Assembly (NCBI RefSeq): GCF_963678635.1
Contig: NC_087062.1
Span: 27,612,833 to 27,676,832 of the forward strand
Length of the DNA stretch: 64,000 nt
From: Symsagittifera roscoffensis
Taxonomy: Eukaryota; Xenacoelomorpha; Acoela; Convolutidae
Direction: 5' to 3'
Under the pieces are notes generated by a model that was given only the letters and a program-made list of their open reading frames with translations, was not told the origin of the DNA and did not search any database. The stretch's first letter is position 1; each line of letters opens with the position of its first letter. Shown here one piece after another: positions 53,540 through 64,000 of the stretch. The position numbers were made by a program, and so were the translations under genes.

Positions 53540-54112
53540 TATCAGATCGCCGCGACCAAAATTTGGTAACTCCAGACTTTGCGGACCGATGTAATGTATC
53601 CGCGACCGAAGGGACTAAAGGAACGTTAACCACGACCAGCGCCACCGAAGGAAATTTAGTCGCGGTGGTCAAAAAAATAGTCGCGGTGGTCGAAAAATTA
53701 GGCGCTGCATGATCAAAAAATTAGTCATTACGAGGCCAAACTGTGCACTGGATAGAAGCACAATTTTTGTCTGTATGTTCCTGGATTACAGAGACAAGTC
53801 TTTTAGCATGTTAAAATTTTGAAAATGAAAGAACAAAAGAAGAACAAAGGGCGCGTCCTTGTTGAGTAATCCGCTTACATTTCCCAAAACTCGGCTTTGA
53901 CCTCGTAATGGTCGCGGCGTTCAAAAAATTCGTCTCAGTGGTCGAAAAATTAGTCGCGGTGGTCGAAAGATTAGTTGCGCTGGTCAAAAAATTAGTCGCG
54001 CCGGTTAAAAAATTGGTCGCGGCGGTCGAAAAATTAGTCGCGGCGATCAAAAAGTTGGTCGCGGTGGTCGAAAATTTGATTGCGATGGTCGAAAATTTAG
54101 TCGCGGCATGGT
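53540..54112 (+). repeat. 21-bp GTCGCGGTGGTCGAAAAATTA minisatellite
   Basis: Degenerate copies of a 21-bp unit occur at 53,655-53,705 and more densely at 53,908-54,112; related GACCGCGACC motifs begin near 53,500. Because 21 is a multiple of three, one frame reads a repeated seven-residue (V-V-E-K-L-V-A) peptide for 71 codons (53,908-54,123). It looks like a minisatellite with an accidental coiled-coil-like frame, though a real repeat protein cannot be excluded. Confidence 0.7.
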
Positions 54113-54123
54113 ATGAAAATTAA

Positions 54124-54959
54124 TTAGAACACTTTGGACCGTTTGGATGGCCAGGGTTTCCCTTTGGAAGGATAGAGAGGTGAATTTCCTGAAGATAAAA
54201 GAGCTTCCTTCCCCAACCCCCCCCCCCCCAACCGACTACGGGTAGCTACCTACACTGCCAGTCAAATTCTTGGTCATCGCTTTGCACACTATTTACCAAA
54301 ACGAAAATTGTTTTCATACAAGTTGTCCTGACAATTTTCCTGTTGTTGTGTCTATGCTCTCACAATTAATCATCTATTGGAAGCAAAAAAACACATGGCA
54401 AAACGAGGCAAAGCAGAAAACGAAGGAGTTGATTCACTCATGGTACTAAAAAATTTGGAGACTTTCAGGTTCTGTTCACTCTGTTTGACAAGTTCACCAT
54501 GGCGACAGTCAATGTAGATAAAATTGCGGTAGGTAAAAAGTCAACGTTAACGAAGAAAGTAAACGAACTGACCTCCAATTGTGAAGAAGTTAGATGTCAG
54601 TAAAAACTTGTGATAGCAGTGTGTATTCATAAAGTTTTGTTGAGCTTTTTGTTCAATGTCTGCATTATTAAAGAAATTTTTGTATGTTTTTTTTTTATTT
54701 TAGACAGGCAACAAACGCCCAACAAAGACCAACTAAGGCCCAATGAACGCATAACGAACGCTCATTTAAGAGCACATTACCAACAAACTGGCCAAGAGAG
54801 CCTTTTCTCGTCCATTAGTTGAATGAGCTGAAACTTCATAGCGCTCTGTTTAAAAAATTCGGAGGCTGAAAAAAAAACTTAGGCATTTCCCGCCCTTAAC
54901 CGATTTCGGGATGCGCGGAGAAAAAAGCAAATATCCTTTTTATGAAAATTGGCCCATTG
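54124..54959. other. Non-coding stretch with poly-C tract
   Basis: A run of 14 C near 54,220 and no supported gene. A possible acceptor (TTTTATTTTAG, about 54,703) precedes a short open stretch that I do not trust. Confidence 0.4.
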
Positions 54960-55500
54960 AAAATCGCTTTTTGTTCCGACTTTCGATACGAAAAAAATTG
55001 TTCCAACTTTTGATACGAAAGTAACGGAAGATTTGTGCTCGGGGTGGGTTTTTTTTTCTTCAGACAAATTTCGACTTTTTAACTAGCCTTTTTTGACGGA
55101 TTTTTTTAATATCATTCGAAAAGCATTGCTGTCCTGGGCCTAAATTTGAAAAGATATGTTGCTTGTGATCATGTTTCGTAAAGTTATGGGGGTTCAAATA
55201 TTGCCATTTTGGTCAATTTGGGACAATTAACGGTCGATATATTTCCGCTATTAACGCGTAAGCGGAGATTTAATCCGTCTTAAAAATCGTTCAAATTTGG
55301 TAGTCGAAAGAATCTTATTTGCCATAATTGATTTGTTACAAGGAGCTAAATCTATCTTTTTGTTCTTTATATGGCGTGGGGGGGGGGGGTGATTTAGAAA
55401 AAAAAACATTTCAATTTTTTTTATTACATTTAATTTTCTTTTGTTATTACTGCTCCATAAACCTTAAAAAGCAGTCGGAACACTCAGGGCTTCGCCCTGA
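54960..55500 (-). repeat. Diverged reverse-strand copy of the hairpin-headed repeat
   Basis: In reverse orientation this matches the 6904-7940 family: the hairpin TCAGGGCTTCGCCCTGA at 55484-55500, the block around 55,195-55,290 equivalent to the ACGCGTTAATAGCGCG region, and a poly-G run near 55,380. The loop differs from the other copies (TTC instead of GGA) with the stem kept. A third dispersed location shows that this is a mobile or amplified family. Confidence 0.65.
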
Positions 55501-56131
55501 TACCAGCAGTCTTGTTGTTATTGTCATCACGTGTCTTATCATTGTTCGTCTGTTATTTTTGGTATTTTGAAAAACTGCTGCTAAGCTATTATCATCCAAA
55601 CTGAACTATTTATCAATTTTGCTGACAAAATTGATCAGCTTTAGATGTTTTTCTACATGGTTTTGATTGCAGAGTTTCTAAATATATGGTTAATAATTGT
55701 TTTATGTAGTGGAACCTGTTCTAAACTACATAATTTATTATTGGATAAATTAGATATTTTACCACTGTAAAATATTTAATATTAACCAATCATATTCCAT
55801 CAAACTAACAACCCACTTATTTGTAAGTGCTGAAATTACTTGTAGTTTCAGCACCAGAGAGATTTGAATTTAACTTAGAATTTAGTTACCTCTCCAAGAG
55901 AACTTCAGCAGTCGCAATAAGCCAGTATACTCTAGATCTATTGAGCCTAGCAGAGACTAGTTAAACAGCCTGAGACTAGTAGATATAAGAGTAAGATTAG
56001 GATCGGTATTAGACTAAGAAGTTGCACGAATCTATCTGGCCGAAAATAAGATAGCGTGACGAGCAGACGGTGTACCCTATCCGAAATTACTTTATGAAAT
56101 AACCTCAAGGACCTAACTCATCTGGTGCGAC
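55501..56131. other. Non-coding stretch
   Basis: From about 55,850 the base composition becomes less AT-rich (CTAGAGACTAG-like motifs), suggesting the 5' leader of the element containing the next ORF. No direct proof. Confidence 0.35.
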
Positions 56132-56208
56132 CATAAGTCTCGAATAAAGACCTTAATAGCTTAGAATTAACCAAAAATAGATTAGAAAAAAGACAAAACA
56201 TTTTCAAA

Positions 56209-56442
56209 ATGTTACACGACAATAACTTAATTGAAATGTCTCTAAGACTCAATAGATCAGAGCCGCTATTCCGCACAATACGAGAACTACCTGGTATTGG
56301 AAAAAGACCTCGGGCGAGAGACGATATACTACTACATAGAAACTTACCAATTAGTTTCATGGTCGTACGGCAAAAGCCAACACAAACTTTTATTTTTAGA
56401 ATCTTACTAGCAATGAATTTAGATTTTCATTTGCAAACATAA
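56209..56442 (+). CDS. Uncharacterised ORF, 77 codons, next to the gap
   Basis: Open from 56,135 with the first ATG at 56209, stop 56442. The product is Arg/Leu-rich (IRELPGIGKRPRARDD) and looks more coding-like than its surroundings. The sequence is interrupted 66 bp later by the assembly gap. It could be part of a retroelement or a host exon; not recognised. Confidence 0.35.
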   Translation: MLHDNNLIEMSLRLNRSEPLFRTIRELPGIGKRPRARDDILLHRNLPISFMVVRQKPTQTFIFRILLAMNLDFHLQT

Positions 56443-56508
56443 AATCTTCAATGATTATTTCAAGCGCTAGATAAAATTACTATTGTACAATAACGATTGA
56501 TAAAAAGA

Positions 56509-56708
56509 NNNNNNNNNNNNNNNNNNNNNNNNNNNNNNNNNNNNNNNNNNNNNNNNNNNNNNNNNNNNNNNNNNNNNNNNNNNNNNNNNNNNNNNNNNNN
56601 NNNNNNNNNNNNNNNNNNNNNNNNNNNNNNNNNNNNNNNNNNNNNNNNNNNNNNNNNNNNNNNNNNNNNNNNNNNNNNNNNNNNNNNNNNNNNNNNNNNN
56701 NNNNNNNN
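56509..56708. other. Assembly gap (200 N)
   Basis: Exactly 200 N, a conventional placeholder of unknown true size. Confidence 1.
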
Positions 56709-56939
56709 AAATGTGAGTGGAATCCGCAAAATTTGTAAGCGGAAATCCGCAATTGTCGCCAGATTCCGCAAATTGTAAGGAGATTCAGTATTTTGTCTAT
56801 TCTCGAATTTGCAATTTGAACAATTGAAAGCTAAAGCTGGAAGTCTTATGTAAAGCAATGCGGGAATTTAAAGGCAAAGACTTAGCCATTGTTAGCGGAA
56901 TTCACGAAACAAATCTCAAAACATTCAGCTTTTAGCATT

Positions 56940-57420
56940 TGGGATACACAACACAGAATAAATTCAACTTTTGGAGTCCTTGGTTGAGAGTGTATTGAAA
57001 TACTACACTCAGCATATCGCTAAATTAGGTCAGTACTTATGATTGCGTCAATTCCAAATACCGATTTTGGAAGCATAACGCCGAATTAATTCAATGCTTG
57101 TAGTAATTGGATTGAGATTGTATGGAGACATAACACACGTCATTTCGCCAATTTAGGTCAGTATTGGGGACTGCCTCAATCTCAAATACTGCTTTTGAAG
57201 CTTAACACCGGAAATAAATTAAATATTGTAGCCCATGGCTTTGAGAGTGTTTTGGAAACACAACGCACAGCGAATCGCCGACTTAAGTCGGTATTTGGGA
57301 TTGCATCATTGTTTGGGATCGAAGTTCATATCAAAGTAGGTCAGTAATTTGGGATCAGAAGGTCAGTATTGGGATCGAATTTCCAGTAGTTCAGTATTTG
57401 GGATCGAAGAAGAAATCGAA
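56940..57420. repeat. Degenerate tandem repeats with GGTCAGTATTTGGGAT
   Basis: Three diverged copies of about 130 bp with the pattern CAACxCAxxxxATCGCxxAxTTAGGTCAGTA (56,945-57,310) are followed by short repeats of GGTCAGTATTTGGGATCGAA to 57,420. Confidence 0.6.
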
Positions 57421-57847
57421 GTTGACATGATTTGAGATCAAAGTTGGTTGACTGGATCTTTTGTTTGTTGAAATTTTTTTTGAAGTTCCATTAAAACGAG
57501 AGATAATAATACAGATAAGATACACTAGCTCAAATTGATAAAACTTTTTAGCTAAATTGAACTAAAATCATTTCTTAAAACAAAATTCAAATATTTCTAC
57601 GTTAATAGAGGTTTTACCGTACAAACTGAGAGTTTCTATTTTTCAATAATTTAAATAGAAATAAGCCTTAATATGTTATAAGACGCCATGTCAAAAAAAT
57701 ATCAGGTCATAGATACTGCAAAGTTTTTAAATCCTAGAATGTCAGATGGAATGACAAAAGTTATTTAGCATTTCACAAACATCCAGATAGATTGTAAAAT
57801 CGACTTGTTGTTTAAAAAGAAGCCAGAAAATTAGACTTGAATTTCAT
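57421..57847. other. Non-coding stretch
   Basis: AT-rich, nothing recognised. Confidence 0.4.
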
Positions 57848-58328
57848 ATGTTTTTCCTAGGATATATTATATATCCAAAAAGGACTCCAGAGAAATCCAA
57901 TTCTCATCAATTTCATCCTGAACAAGTTCAAAAGAAAAATTTGATCAGACTAAACGAGACACCAGAGGAATGTTTGAAAAAATCTATTGAATTTAAAAAT
58001 TGTAGCTTATGAAAAGCTAAACCTGTAATATTACTGAGGAGAACCCAAAAAAAAACAAACTTGGTTGCATATCCAGATTAAGCTTTACAAAAGTTCACAT
58101 GATTATACCCAAATGCAAACGCAGGAGGTTTTTATGAGAGAAAATTTTTCTCTTTAGGCACTATGCCACTCCCAGGTGATGATCAAGATATACTTGTAGA
58201 TATTCAGAAACCGTTATTCGGTTCAACAACAAGCGGTCCCGCAGCTCAATGGGATCCAAGACTAGCATCCCTTTTATCTTGGAACAATATAAGAGATAAT
58301 TTTGTCCATGGAATCACTGATAATTAGG
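57848..58328 (+). pseudogene. Decayed ORF, about 160 codons with three stops
   Basis: One frame from ATG 57848 to TAG 58326-58328 is open except for a TGA near 58,010, a TAA near 58,076 and a TGA near 58,099. The last 75 codons are coding-like (GTMPLPGDDQDILVDIQKP, then a Trp-rich end). Single-frame persistence through the stops suggests point-mutation decay of a real gene. Not recognised. Confidence 0.35.
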
Positions 58329-60153
58329 ATAAACGTAGGAGATGAAATGAAACATAAAAAGACAGCCCAAAAAAACGTCACTAGAAAATACAACTTTTTA
58401 TTTATATAAAAAAGATCAAAAGCCTGAAATACACTAGCCCAGAAGTCAAAAACTAATTGAGTTTTGACTCTGACAGAATACGGCTTTTAAAGTTCAGTTT
58501 TTTAATTCGAGATTCAGGTCAAAACTATTGGAATTTACGCAAAAAACTTTAAAATTTTAGGACCGAGAAGTATTATACCAAAATAATTGGTTAAAGTACA
58601 AGATGTTGAACCAAAGTTTCATTTTTATTGTTCATTTTTTAAACTGAAAATCTTCCGTAGAAAAATTAAGGATTGAACAGCTTTAATAACACAATATCTG
58701 TTTTTATAAACCAAAGATGTTATCCAGGTTTTAGCTTTTCGGGTTCACGTCTGATAGCACAAATGCCAAAAATTCAATTAAACTTCCACAAAAAAATATA
58801 TTTTATCTAACGTGAACTCTCCTCGACATATGCCGCTGTATGATCTTGATTCAGATTAATGATAGATAAACTGCAGAGTTATTGCACGAAGGGCATTTTA
58901 GTAACGAGGTACCGAAGGTCCCTCAAGACACTTCGCTAGAAACATTTTAGGGCTGGTCGGTTTAAAATGAATGTCATTAAATAAAACCAAAGGTGGTACC
59001 TTTTGGTTGGTGAGCGTGTCCTAGCCTTAAATCCGCCCCTGCTGTTGAATCTCACTTTAACTTTTCTTAGATACTATGCACATCGGTATTGCAAAATCAC
59101 TGGCAGAAATTATTATTGTTTTTGTATTTGATGCTTTCATTTTGTTGAACATTAAAGAGAACTTCGCATTCTTATTTGATGAAAACAGATTTGAAATTTT
59201 TTTAGTGAATTTGGGCGCAAAAATCTAGCCCCTGTATAAATTTGGAGTTTTTGCAGGCTTATTTTTTCGATTTCATGCCACGATGATTATAAAATAGTTT
59301 TCTCTGATATCAATCATTTCTTAAATTCTTTTGACGATGAACAATTAACGATACAACTCATAGACAGACAAATTGCTGAAGGTTTTGATGGTTTCAAGTG
59401 TCATTGCCTGCCACATATATTTGCTTTTTCAGGCCCTTCATGCTAAAATTGCTATGTAATTTTATATAGCAACCCTTTATAACGGGACCTATATAGCAAC
59501 CCTAGCCAATCAAGGGACACTGGTCTTGCAAAATCTCTCAACAAATTGCAAAAAACTTTTAACTATCATGCATCTCTTTAAAAGTTCTTGCAAGATTCTT
59601 GCAACATAAACTCCTTTAAACTTTTAGCTTTTGTGGCAGGAATACGAAAATCAGTGGGGTAAAATTGAAATACTTAATCAATTCAGAAAAAAAAAACAAA
59701 GAGAAATATAAACTCAAAGCAAAGCATGAGGTGATCCTAATAGCCTATCGTTTCTATGTGGACATAACATACCCAGTTTCAAGCAAATTAATTCCATTGA
59801 ACACACATTTTTGAAAAAAAAGCTATTTAACCGCTTTTATTGCAAAACTAGATGAGTTATTCGAATAAACCAAAAAATCAAGTTAAATGAAAATTTTTAT
59901 TCAAAAATGCCTTAATTATAATCCAAGCCCGAATTTTTTACTGTACAAAAGATGAAAAATCAGCTTATATATACGAACGTTTTTAAAATTGGTTATCTCA
60001 ATTTTTTTTCTCAGAGCTTAAAAACCAATTCTTTGTGACTTTAGAAAATTCGATTCTCCATAGTGTTTTTCTGGCGTTCAGACTTGCAAGATAGCCCTTA
60101 TTTGCAAAAATATCGCAAGTTTTTGCAAGATAACCCTCCTTGATTGGCTATCC
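58329..60153. other. Non-coding stretch with small inverted repeats
   Basis: TAGCCAATCAAGG near 59,500 recurs inverted near 60,140, both next to TCTTGCAA motifs, so a small element may lie between them. No gene seen. Confidence 0.4.
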
Positions 60154-61242
60154 CGCACTGACAGAAATGGTTTCCGGTCGATTTAAATTGATTTTAAATC
60201 AATTTTAAATCAATTCAAATCGATTAGCCATGTACATTTTACGAACTTAAATGGATTTTAAATCGATTTAAATTGATCTTTTTAAAAACTTTAAATCGAT
60301 TTAAGTGTCTTAAAATTGATTTAAATCGATTTCGATGGATTTGCCGACTCACTAAAATCCCTCCGCATCTCACTTAAATCCATCAGAATCTCTTTTAAAT
60401 CCATTTTAAATCGATTCAAATTGATCTTTTTGAAAATTTTAAATTGATTTAAGTGTCTAAAAATTGATTTAAATCGATTTTGATGGATTTTCCGACACAC
60501 TAAAATCGATTTTTTTGCTCTGCTCACAAGGCAAAAAACATGCTTTTTAGAAAATTAAACGAAAATTTTAATCTTGATTTTCTAAATAGAAACACATGTG
60601 CCAGATGTTTTAGAACTCAAGTAACATAGTGCATTAACATATGTAACAAATCAAAAAATCTGTCAAAATGAACCAGATTTTGAGCTCAAAAATATGCATT
60701 GAAATCATAGAAAATCAACATTGAAAATCGGATCTTGGGCAAAAACCTGTGTAACGAATGAAGAAATTGGTCAATATAAATCAGATTTTGAGCTCAAAAA
60801 ATTCATTAAAATTATTAAAAAACTATCAATGTAAATCCGATATTGGGCAAAAACAAATTTATCAAATAGAGAAAAAACATTGCTAAAAAATAAAATTTGA
60901 GCTCAAAAATATGCAACAAAATAAGATATGGGGGTCATGGGGGGACGGTTGATCTTGTTTTACAAAATTTCAAGAAAAAAAGTGAAAAAAACGATTTAAA
61001 TCGATTTAAATTCGATTTGAATCGATTTCATTTTAGGTCAGATATAAGATCCATTCGAATTGATTTAAAATCGACTGAACTCGATTTTTGTAGCGTTGAA
61101 ATTAAATCGATTTAAAATCGATCAAAGTCGATCTGAACTTTTTCTTTTTGATTAACTTACTTTTTTACATATTAAATCGATTTCAATTTAATCTGCATAC
61201 TTTTCATACTAAAATCGATCTAAATCAATTTCTGTCAGTGCG
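60154..61242. mobile_element. Inverted-repeat element rich in ATCGATTTAAA motifs
   Basis: The ends are CGCACTGACAGAAAT at 60154 and its reverse complement ending at 61242. The subterminal regions (60,180-60,520 and 60,990-61,235) are packed with TTTAAATCGATTTAAA-like repeats; the middle is AT-rich without a gene. This resembles a non-autonomous DNA transposon with subterminal binding sites. No clear target duplication, family unknown. It ends 62 bp before the Hsp70 start codon. Confidence 0.6.
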
Positions 61243-61304
61243 TGTGGGGTAGTCACCAGAAAATAAGCTATATTCTTCTATCTTTAGGGTATATACGAGC
61301 AGAT

Positions 61305-61478
61305 ATGACATCGGAAAGCATCGAAATTGACTTGGGGACGACTGCGTGTTGTGTAGCTGTATACAGGGCAGATGGAAGAGTGGAGGTCATTCCAAATGGT
61401 CAGGGCAACTTCATTACCCCCTCGTACGTGGCCTTCAGTGACAACCAGAGACTCATCGGCGAGGAAGCCAAAGCCCAG
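61305..61478 (+). CDS. Divergent Hsp70 family protein, exon 1
   Basis: 58 codons from ATG 61305, which follows an ATCTTTAG acceptor by 17 nt. Encodes the first phosphate-binding loop of the Hsp70 ATPase ([15 protein letters not shown]) and the strand with [14 protein letters not shown]. It ends phase 0 at CAG with a GTATAT donor. ACC replaces the usual YSC after GTT, so this is not a canonical cytosolic Hsc70. Confidence 0.88.
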
Positions 61479-62609
61479 GTATATCATGTTACCATAAATT
61501 ATTATCATTTTATGAACGTTTTCCCAAACTTAGCGTACGAAACCAATTTGACGGTCGGAAACAACTTTAAAAAATTTCAATCGAATAATTTTCCCTCGGT
61601 CAATCACAGTCGAAACTTTTTTTCTCAGTCGAAGCATCTCTCGGTCGAAGCATCACTTCGAGAAAACCCTAGATCCGCCCCCTGCTTTAGAGTATAATGA
61701 GGTTGTCTTCATTTTTGTTAGTGTTGTTGGAAAACGATACATTCCGCACCCTATACACCACTGATTTCATTTTTGCAGAATCGAGCTATAGCCAAAAAAA
61801 GGAAAGTTGTCAATTATTTACTAATAATAGCAGGGTAGCTGAACCTAAATTGTCGTTCTTCATCAAAATAACAATCCCTTTTTTCTGGCTGTAAAACAAA
61901 ATTAGTCAAAAAAGCACGATGCAAGTGAAATATTCGTATTGGTTTCCCCATAACTTTAAAAGAAATCGTCGAGAATACTGGTTTAGCAAGTTATGCATAA
62001 AGTATGGGGTCTTACGAATCACGGCTTAGTTTTGCAGTACTTGATTTAAAAGCTGGTATGGCCTTTCTGCATCACTTTTTTCTTATTCTTGAACTTGCAA
62101 TTTTAAAAGACTAAATACATGAAATACATAATATAATAATAATCATAATAAATTGTTTGCAAATTAGATTCCATTCATTGTAAAAGTTACTACATTTACA
62201 AACAAACGAAAACACATTGCGACAACGCCGTGGAACTTTGCAGCCCGTTTTCAGGCGCCTCTGATTCTGCTATGACTTCTGTTATTTTTTAATATCGATA
62301 GTTAATCAAAAAATCAAAAAAAAGATTTAATGATTTAATACATGCCCTATGTAGAATTTGAAAGTTGAAAAATATACATAACACAAAAATTATATAATTA
62401 AGATTACCTAGTTTGCTCCAGGATACCAAAGAGTTGGCACAAAAATGTCTGCTATTTTTTCGTGAAAACCAACTGTAAGTAACGGAGTGCAAATTTAACC
62501 ATCGTTTCTGAAGGCATGGCTTCTTCTTGAATTTGAAATGGTGATTGTAGAGAAGACTGAGCTACTGTGTTTCTGTACTAAAACTTAACTTAACCACGTA
62601 TTCTTTCAG
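61479..62609 (+). other. Hsp70 intron 1
   Basis: 1,131 nt, GT-AG, phase 0. No element I can support inside. Confidence 0.7.
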
Positions 62610-64000
62610 CTGGAGAGGAACATTGAAAACACTCTCTATGACTCAAAACGAATGATCGGAAGAGCGTACGATGATGAACGACTTCAAGCTGTTCGTTCAT
62701 CTTGGAAGTTCAACACTGTGCAAAAAAACGGTCAGCTATGCTATGATGTGTTGTGCTACGGCAAAAAGGAGGTGTTGACCCCAGTACAAGTCTCCGGAAT
62801 GATTCTCTCCAGACTCAAAAAGGAAGCAGAAAAATTCTTAGAAACTTCCATTTCGGAAGCAGTCATAACTGTTCCTGCTTACTTCAACAACACTCAGAGA
62901 GAAGCTACAGCCCTGGCGGCACAAACTGCAGACTTGAAGGTCCTTCGAATTGTCAATGAGCCTACAGCTGCGGTTTTAGCTCATTGCGACGGTCAAAAAT
63001 TTGCGACGGGAGATAAAAAGATTCTGGTGTACGATCTTGGAGGGGGGACTTTTGACATAACCATAGCAGAATGCCAGGATGAAATTATAGACGTCCTAGC
63101 TACGTCTGGTGATTCATTTCTGGGTGGCAGGGACTTCGATCAAAACATGGCTGAATATTTCGTTAGACATGTAGAAAAACAATGTGGAAAGGGCATAAAG
63201 GATAACAAAAGGGCCTTTATTCGACTTCTGCAGGCTTGCAACATATCCAAACATCAACTTTCTTCTGTGACATCAACTACAGTTGTAGTTGACAACCTTT
63301 TGAATGGAAAAGACTTCACGTCTAACATCAGTCGAGCCCGATTTGAAGGTCTAAATGAGCACCTGTTCAAAAAGACTCTGGACAGCATCCAAATTGCCCT
63401 AATTGATGCCAAACTGCAAAAGGAAGACATCAACGCCGTGTTGATGGTAGGTGGATCCAGTAGAATTTTCAAAATCCGGCAAATGATCCAGGAGTTTTTC
63501 CCGGGCACGCCGTTAGTCAATTCGGGAAATCCAGAGGAAACTGTTGCTCGTGGGGCTGCAATTTTAGCCAGTCTCATAAAGGCGCCGTCTGCTCAATTGA
63601 TGCAAGTTGTACTAATTGATGTGTGCCCTCTCTCACTCGGAGTTCAATCCAAAGACGATGTAATGTCGTTCATCATAAAAAGAAACCGCTCTATTCCGTG
63701 CCAAGCGACTAAGGCTTTTCAAACTACTAAAGACAGTCAGCAGTCCATAAAGTTTTCAATTTTTGAAGGAGAACGATCAATTGCTTCACAAAACAATATA
63801 TTAGGCTCTTTTATACTTGAAGGCATCAAACGCGGTTTTAAAGGACAGTACAAATATGATGTAACCTTCAACGTAGACATTAATGGAATTTTGAACGCGA
63901 AAGCTGAAGAGAGGGCGACAGGAAAATGCGAGGGGGTTACAATTAGGCGTGAAAAACATGAACCCGACGAAGTGGAAGCACTTCTTGAAGACGAACAACG
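62610..64000 (+). CDS. Divergent Hsp70 family protein, exon 2 (runs off window)
   Basis: Open for 463 codons to the window edge. It contains the second signature (VYDLGGGTFDITI), the GGRDFD segment, the third signature (LMVGGSSRIFKIRQMI), NPEETVARGAA, then the substrate-binding domain (CPLSLGVQ, FEGERS). At least 521 residues are encoded; the C-terminal lid lies outside. Hsp70 proteins bind unfolded chains in an ATP cycle driven by J-domain partners. Compared with typical Hsp70 it has an unusual linker region (IKAPSAQLMQVVLIDVCP) and no introns in this part. Confidence 0.93.
   Translation, partial: MERNIENTLYDSKRMIGRAYDDERLQAVRSSWKFNTVQKNGQLCYDVLCYGKKEVLTPVQVSGMILSRLKKEAEKFLETSISEAVITVPAYFNNTQREATALAAQTADLKVLRIVNEPTAAVLAHCDGQKFATGDKKILVYDLGGGTFDITIAECQDEIIDVLATSGDSFLGGRDFDQNMAEYFVRHVEKQCGKGIKDNKRAFIRLLQACNISKHQLSSVTSTTVVVDNLLNGKDFTSNISRARFEGLNEHLFKKTLDSIQIALIDAKLQKEDINAVLMVGGSSRIFKIRQMIQEFFPGTPLVNSGNPEETVARGAAILASLIKAPSAQLMQVVLIDVCPLSLGVQSKDDVMSFIIKRNRSIPCQATKAFQTTKDSQQSIKFSIFEGERSIASQNNILGSFILEGIKRGFKGQYKYDVTFNVDINGILNAKAEERATGKCEGVTIRREKHEPDEVEALLEDEQ

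Noticed and set aside
53349-54050. Minus-strand ORFs over the minisatellite
   Set aside because: Low-complexity reading of the repeat, without coding features.
60321-61115. ORFs reading KSI/RFK repeats
   Set aside because: Produced by the ATCGATTTAAA motif array; low complexity and no start context.
61242-61304. Upstream extension of the Hsp70 ORF
   Set aside because: It reads through an apparent TTTAG acceptor and into the end of the inverted-repeat element; the ATG at 61305 directly precedes the conserved ATPase start.
63254-63998. Minus-strand ORFs over Hsp70 exon 2
   Set aside because: Antisense of an unmistakable Hsp70.

Overview
The window is eukaryotic and almost certainly from an invertebrate animal. 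The evidence is protein-coding exons joined by phase-consistent GT-AG introns, an AT-rich background, a Tc1/mariner transposon and a Maverick/Polinton element. I cannot name the species.

Left end (1-9,060): 20 tandem 226-bp units run into a host gene for a roughly 462-residue protein. The array repeats the gene's own splice acceptor and first codons. Coding exons are at 4,729-5,146, 5,823-6,649 and 8,917-9,060. Splicing across the last intron assembles a C-terminal J-domain carrying the HPD motif.

Polinton block (9,649-41,796): a stretch of about 11 kb is present twice in tandem (6,781-17,530 and 17,531-28,775). It holds the last J-domain exon, a Polinton terminal inverted repeat and the Polinton left half: a minus-strand protein-primed polymerase B and three plus-strand ORFs. 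Only the second copy continues into the rest of the element: small ORFs, packaging ATPase, integrase, penton-like protein, basic protein, major capsid protein, membrane ORF, adenain-like protease and right inverted repeat. Inside that right half a second tandem duplication of 3.68 kb repeats the ATPase/integrase block. Its junction carries filler DNA. Most large genes have stops or frameshifts, so the element is decaying. Its promoters are well preserved. One has five perfectly phased heat-shock-element pentamers beside TGACGTCA and CArG-box (CC[A/T]6GG) repeats. Another is a divergent TATA/CArG promoter. This is the most interesting signal I see.

Middle (41,797-56,508): mostly non-coding repeats. 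They include a foldback element, a 206-bp near-perfect palindrome, an intact-looking Tc1/mariner element with TA target duplications (46,389-47,844), diverged dispersed repeats, and a 21-bp minisatellite that reads as a heptad-like peptide. A 200-N assembly gap lies at 56,509-56,708.

Right end (56,709-64,000): degenerate tandem repeats, a decayed ORF, an inverted-repeat element rich in ATCGATTTAAAT-like motifs, then a divergent Hsp70 gene (exons 61,305-61,478 and from 62,610) that runs off the window. A J-domain gene and an Hsp70 gene, a classic co-chaperone pair, therefore flank the repeats. Whether they work together is inference.
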